NCBI GenBank assembly: GCA_011033025.1
Contig: WFMF01000409.1
Span: 62,001-126,000, forward strand
Direction: 5' to 3'
Source of the DNA: Beroe forskalii
Lineage: Eukaryota; Ctenophora; Nuda; Beroida; Beroidae
Length of the DNA stretch: 64,000 nt
How positions within the stretch are numbered: the stretch's first letter is position 1; every line of letters starts with the position of its first letter. The position numbers were made by a program, and so were the translations under genes. The notes beneath the pieces were generated by a model. That model made no database searches and was not told where the DNA came from. It saw nothing but the letters and a program-made list of their open reading frames with translations. Positions 59,106-64,000 of the stretch are shown here, piece by piece.

Positions 59106-60477
59106 TACAAAATCATGAAATAAAGTTTGGAATTTGCGTTGATCATTTGCATTGCCATGTTGTCATGGTAACATTCTTCGAAATAGCAAGAGTTGAGTGA
59201 GAGCAACGTCATTATCATTAGTAACAATGGTGTATTACTTTTTCACACACTGAGAAATGATGTCAAATAAATGCCGCCTAATTACCAACAGTCTGATACA
59301 TTGCAACTGTCCCATGAGAAAATATAAGATACTAGACACTTTTAAAGTCATTGACATACCATATTCAACCATAGTAATTACGTCATTCTCATTTGCCTAT
59401 TATTACAGTGCTGCAAAACCGAGTTTCACCAAATGTAAATTTTCTCAATTTAACCGATTTCCTTTCATCTTTTGTATCTCATTTCATGTTTTTGTTTGTA
59501 ATTGATGCGTTTCAAAGTGACATGCTACCAACATTCTGCTTGTGTTTCTATCAAATCTGATTTTTGTTTGTTCTTCAAATTACTAGTGTTTTAAATTTCA
59601 TTAAGCATCACCACATTTNNNNNNNNNNNNNNNNNNNNNNNNNNNNNNNNNNNNNNNNNNNNNNNNNNNNNNNNNNNNNNNNNNNNNNNNNNNNNNNNNN
59701 NNNNNNNNNNNNNNNNNNAAAAGGGTGTTTCCCCCCCCCAAAAAAAAAAAAAAGGGGGCCCTTAAAGGGGGGGAAAAAATATCAAACCAAAAAACCCCAC
59801 TTAATTTTACTTTAAATGATATGAATATAAAAAAGTTGATAACTAAAAAGTTACCCACTAAATGTTTACAAGTTACACAGAAATACATGCCCAGTATATG
59901 TCTAGACTTCGCTGAATGTTAAAACAGTCGCAATCAGCAATGTACGTTTGCATCACGCATTCGCAATATCTGATATCTGATATCTAGATCCATACTTCAA
60001 GTTGGTGCAACTTTCGTTAAAGGAGTAGGAAACTTTAGGCAAGAGTAGGAAACGTCCTAAAATGAGCTTGATCCGACAAGTTACTACTTTCTTGTTGGTC
60101 ACGTGCATCGTTGAAATGGTGCGAAGTGCCAACGGAGAGCCGCGCTCGCAACTTGCTTGGTGCGCCGCGCAGTGCAGCTCGATCACGCGCGGCTAAGTGC
60201 TTACAAAATAAAATTAGTTTCAAAATGAAAACGTCGCCGCGTGCTACGTCTATGTTTTGGAAATTTGCCAAATGTGCCAAAGAATAGAAACGGTTTCATT
60301 ATTCTTAATTGACGTGTCATAACATTGTGATCTATTGAAGCCAGTATGATTTTAACCACTCAACTTAAACAGCTCACATTTTGTGATTACATGTGGACGC
60401 AATTTTCATGGAGCCTACCTCCATTGGAACCAAGGTATGATTGGCAGCCAAATAGTGACAGCTATAAGAAAACTTAC
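59106..60477. other. gene-free stretch including an assembly gap
   Basis: Positions 59,619-59,718 are 100 N, a scaffold gap. The next 60 bases are homopolymer runs of C, A and G that look like low-quality sequence. A CG-rich patch lies at 60,120-60,195. No exon recognised. Confidence 0.7.
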
Positions 60478-63147
60478 TTCTCAAGTTTGATTCGTTCCTG
60501 CTCCAAAGCTGTCCTAGCCTTTTCTGCTTCCTCCAATTCTATCCTCACTTTCTCTGCTTGCCGGAGCTCTTTTTCCAGCCTAGCAACAGAGAAAGTAAGA
60601 AAATCAATTACAACTATTGTGTCAAACGTTGGTATATACAAAGTGTCCTAGTATACAAAGTGTGTTTCTCAACACAACCCTAGATACAAACTATGAGACT
60701 TTAGTGCATTGAATCATGTTTAACAGGGCCGTCGAGAGGGGGCGTTACGGCGACAACTGTCGCCGGCCCCAGCTTCCCAGATAGGCCCAAAAATGCCAAG
60801 ATAGGAAAATATTTTCGATTATCGTATTGAGATGGCAATTTCATTTAGTCAAAACGTCTGGCTTCTGGGGGCTGCCGCCCCCAGACCCCTGCTGTTATTG
60901 TAGTGGACTCGCTTTCTTGATGTTGCTTCGACATGAAACGTCAGATATCAAAAAAGTGGGAAATGCCATTGAGGCAATCATTCGATTTACCTTAGTACAG
61001 AATATTTATACATCACAATATTTATACGAATTTTGATTTTTTCGTATAAATTTCATGTCGTATAAAATTTATGAAGTATAAATTATGTGTCGTACAAATT
61101 TTCCATTCTTGTAACCACTTGATCTGACTGTCAACCGTGAATTGAAAAGTATTGAACAGGATTCTAGTGCTGAGATTACTAGTCTATGACCTAACATTTC
61201 TCCAGAAATAGATGACATCAAAGTAAATACAGGAAAAGCTGTTCTTCGAACTCTGCATGCAAAGACAATATTCAACGCTTTCACTTACTTTAAGTTTAAG
61301 ACGCCAGAAAGAAATTCAAATATCTTACAAGGATAGTCTGCAGCAGGTATTGCTTATAAAGCACTAAGCAGTGAAAAGAATACGTGATACTCAAAACATA
61401 AGGGATACTGATGGCTTAGTGGACCCATTCTCTCGTCTCACATTGAATAATTAATATCAAAATTTTTACTGAATTCATCAAACCGAATTTCTTTTTCCTT
61501 GGTGGCTGATAACATCGTATAAATTTAATGTCGTATAAATTATATCCGTATAAAATTCGTGACGTATAAATATTCTGTACTAAGGTATTCAGATCGTCTG
61601 GCTTCCTGGGACCCTTTAGTGGAATTGCTTTCTTGATGTTGTTTCGACATGAAACGTCAAATGAGACAAAGATGCTAATGAGACGGTCATCCCATTTACT
61701 CAGAACGTCTGGCTTCTGGGGGCTGCCCCCCCCAGACCCCAGCCCTAAATGAAAAATGTCTCATTGTGGAAAAGATAATAGGCCCCTGGTAGGGATGTCG
61801 CCGGCCCCTAAAATCCTCTCGACGGCCCTGATGTTTAATCGGCTTAATATTAAGTCCCGCTCATTTAACTTCTCCATTCTAGATATATTGACAATTTCTA
61901 AGCGGGTAAGAAATATTTTGATTTATTTCCTTACTTCTCCTTCTCTATCCGGATTCTCTCCGCCTCCTCCTTTATCGCCTGACTCTTCCGCATTTCTTCC
62001 TCACGTATCCGCCGGATCTCCTGAATTACTCTCGTTAGGATGGTATATCGAACTCCTACGTACGATCGATGAAGGGATTGACATAAACTCGCATTTTACA
62101 GAGCGTGAAATTTATTTTCATAGAATTTCCGTCGAAAATACAGTATTTTTACGCATTTTATCGATCCATGCTCACACACGTACCTCTTCCTTGTGCTTTT
62201 TCTCCTCTGCTAGCTGAGCTTCCAAGAGCTGCTGCTGCGCTAACAGGTGCTGCTGCTTCTCTAACTGTGCTTCTATCTTCTTCTCTTCCTGCAATTTTAG
62301 TAACTATAATAGTGTTATTAGTAACTTAAAGTGGTATTAGAAACTAGTAGTGGTTCTAGTAACTCATAGTGTTATTAGTAACTAATAGGGTTATAAGTAA
62401 CTAATAGTGTTATATTAACTAAAGCTCTAATAGTGTTACATTACATAGGTTTTGCGAGTTTGAAGAATGAAAATCGGTCTGAAATTTTCGAGTCACGCGG
62501 CGGCGACAAGTACGTATATGCTATACTGTCAGTATCACGTACGTACAAACGGTGGTCGTGAGGAACTAACAGAAGGTATTCTCAGACCTGGTGACATCTA
62601 AGTTACCTGATTAATTGATATAATCAGATAATAGGGTAAGTGTTACCTAGTAATCATGTTCCATCATCTAACTATAACAGTACTATAAGTAAGTAATAGC
62701 ACTATAAGCACCATGTAATAAGAGAAAGGGTAGTAATTTAATATGCGGACAAGGGTGAAGGGGGCACAATGGAAATAAGAAACTTGCTTTGTCCACACAG
62801 TCAGTTTATTTAATGTACAAGTTACAACTCATGCGATGTATACAATCACTATACAATCCAAGATACATATCGTAGTCAGCTTTAAACTTAATGCAATCAA
62901 ATTTGGGACCTAAAGATGTCGTAAAACGACGAAATTGATTGTCATTAACGAACTACATTTGTACTTGTACCATTGAGTCAAAAGAGAATAAATTAAGTAC
63001 TCATTATAATCGTAATCATGCGACTCTTATTCAACAACCCGATGGCCGATCCGTGAAATCAGTTACCTCAAGCTCTTGTATTCTTTGCTGCTCCATGGCA
63101 TGTTGGATCTCTTTCCTCATTTCCTCAGCTCGTTTAGCTTTCTCGTC
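60478..63147 (-). CDS. coiled-coil protein, four internal exons, incomplete
   Basis: Minus-strand exons with good splice sites and agreeing phases, in transcript order: 63,147-63,067 (81 bp, includes KAKRAEEMRKEIQHAMEQ), 62,288-62,184 (105 bp, LEKQQHLLAQQQLLEAQ), 62,020-61,935 (86 bp, REEEMRKSQAIKEEAERI), 60,579-60,478 (102 bp, KELRQAEKVRIELEEAEK). All encode charged E/K/R/Q-rich helix with heptads, about 125 residues in total. Such stretches occur in myosin tails, ERM-type proteins and many cytoskeletal proteins, and I cannot choose among them. Both ends of the gene lie outside what I can resolve: the 5' part is beyond 63,147 and perhaps outside the window, and the 3' part is below 60,478, possibly in or beyond the gap. 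Confidence 0.7.
60724..61830. mobile_element. hAT-type non-autonomous transposon
   Basis: Ends CAGGGCCGTCGAGAGG at 60,724 and its complement at 61,830, flanked by the 8-bp duplication ATGTTTAA (60,716-60,723 and 61,831-61,838). A CAGGG terminus and 8-bp TSD are the hAT signature. Inside, ACGTCTGGCTTCTGGGGGCT is repeated directly (about 60,857 and 61,700), with TTTCTTGATGTTG and CGACATGAAACGTC also repeated. No intact transposase. It lies in the intron between two coiled-coil exons (60,579 and 61,935). Confidence 0.88.
60990..61585. mobile_element. TA-flanked element nested in the hAT
   Basis: Inverted ends CCTTAGTACAG (perfect for 22 bp) at 60,990 and 61,585, each flanked by TA (60,988-60,989 and 61,586-61,587), as for Tc1/mariner-type elements. 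The subterminal parts repeat GTATAAATT-like words. The centre (about 61,180-61,330) reads on the plus strand as a broken peptide (VLRTLHAKTIFNAF, then stops), origin unknown. Confidence 0.75.
62293..62420. repeat. degenerate GTTATTAGTAACT repeat
   Basis: Irregular 13-16 bp units (TAGTGTTATTAGTAACT, TAGGGTTATAAGTAACT) within an intron of the coiled-coil gene. Confidence 0.7.
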
Positions 63148-63355
63148 CTGTAAATGCAATATATTATTGTTTCTATAATTATTATTTCATTAAGTACATA
63201 AATTCCCAATCGCTCTGACAAGAATGAAATGCTGATATACTGAATTAAACTCTCATTAATATGAGGCAGAAATCTTTCGTTTTACACATCATCAGTGCCT
63301 ATAATGAGAATAAACTAGATTAGGAAAACAGCAAAGCAAATGTACAGAAAACCAC

Positions 63356-63628
63356 CTAAGTCTTGAATGAGAGTAGAGGTATCCCAAAGGGGTCATTAGA
63401 ATTAATTCCAAAAGGTTTAATTGATCTTAATTTTTGAATAAATTTATGTTCATTGATTTCTAAATTTTTGGGACTAGAATTCATTAAGATAAGAATTTCA
63501 TAAGAGGTATTAAAATTAGCTTTATCTAAAAATCCATGGTCATCGACCAAGTGAGCTCCCAGACTATAAATATCGGAAGTTTCAAAATTATCTGAAAAAC
63601 GAACATTCGGTATTATTTCATTAAACAC
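63356..63628 (-). pseudogene. retroelement-derived ORF fragment
   Basis: Minus-strand 90-codon open fragment without an ATG start. The part INEHKFIQKLRSIKPFGIN and DPFGIPLLSF resembles the C-terminal region found after the reverse transcriptase in some retroelement polyproteins (GIY-YIG-like ends have EHxWIQKLxTLxPxGLN). That match is from memory and uncertain. It lies upstream of the first coiled-coil exon seen, on the same strand, probably in an intron. Confidence 0.4.
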
Positions 63629-64000
63629 ATGTTACTCTATTCTACACTTAACATACCTACACACATCAGAAAATAAGAGATCACCGTAGTACTAAATCTT
63701 ATTCTCGAGCCGAATTAATTCATTAATCTTAGTGGCTTATTTATTCTTACATCAAGTTATTTTGGATACGTTTACACTCTAATTTATGTACTGTAGAAGT
63801 ATTTATAAGATTTGAATAACAATTTACAGAATTCAAATGTAATAATTTATTATTGAGATCTGATAAATGAAGGAGTAATATTAGCATGGTTTTATTTATT
63901 TGTTAAATGTATTGCAAATTGCAATTTGATACCCAGACACTGGTTAATTCGCGTATTATCTGTAATTTGCTAAAAGTAACTGTGGGAAATCTAAGTTTGG
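63629..64000. other. gene-free end of window
   Basis: AT-rich sequence, probably intron of the coiled-coil gene. No exon seen. Confidence 0.4.

Overview
This is a piece of an animal (metazoan) nuclear genome: AT-rich, with spliced genes (GT-AG introns of about 50 to 1,600 bp), long gene-free stretches, and many DNA-transposon relics and tandem repeats. Animal origin is supported by a mitochondrial HMG-box protein of the TFAM type, an OXLD1-type protein, an MFSD11-type transporter, a METTL23-type methyltransferase, RACK1 and a eukaryotic tRNA-Gly. I cannot name the species. Closely packed same-strand genes (TFAM-like then OXLD1-like, 71 bp apart) would fit an invertebrate lineage with operons or spliced-leader trans-splicing, but that is inference.

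Layout. 1-21.5 kb: essentially gene-free; it holds short satellites, perfect hairpins, a palindromic element at 17.8 kb and a sharply GC-rich island at 19.8-20.2 kb. 21.5-31.6 kb: a PH-domain gene whose 3' half has been tandemly duplicated. One 5' exon (21,561-22,260) precedes two homologous exon cassettes. Exon-phase arithmetic shows that the 5' exon joined to the second cassette (skipping one exon) gives an uninterrupted 691-residue frame, while the first cassette carries frameshifts. A LINE-type ORF1-only element sits in an intron of the second cassette. 35.1-36.6 kb: two-exon MFSD11-like transporter. 37.5-38.0 kb: small secreted protein with one frameshift. 39.5-41.7 kb: two minus-strand Cys-rich single-pass membrane proteins with PPxY tails, one nearly intact and one decayed. 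42.6 kb: tRNA-Gly(TCC). 43.2-47.9 kb: minus-strand cluster METTL23-like, RACK1, OXLD1-like, and a TFAM-like protein with three HMG boxes. 48-59 kb: dense foldback and inverted-repeat elements. 60.5-63.2 kb: four minus-strand coiled-coil exons of a larger gene, with a hAT element (itself carrying a nested TA-flanked element) in one intron.

The most unusual structure is at 49.1-51.3 kb: a 15-16 bp imperfect palindrome (CTCCAC-N3/4-GGTTGAG) recurs about every 150 bp between unrelated spacer sequences. It mostly points one way in the left half and the other way in the right half, and the whole is bounded by a 25-bp perfect inverted repeat. It has repeat/spacer geometry but no coding capacity. It may be a non-autonomous transposon with phased subterminal protein-binding sites, or an undescribed element type. 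TFAM-like and OXLD1-like proteins are both predicted mitochondrial, so their tight spacing may mean co-expression. The other genes show no obvious shared pathway.
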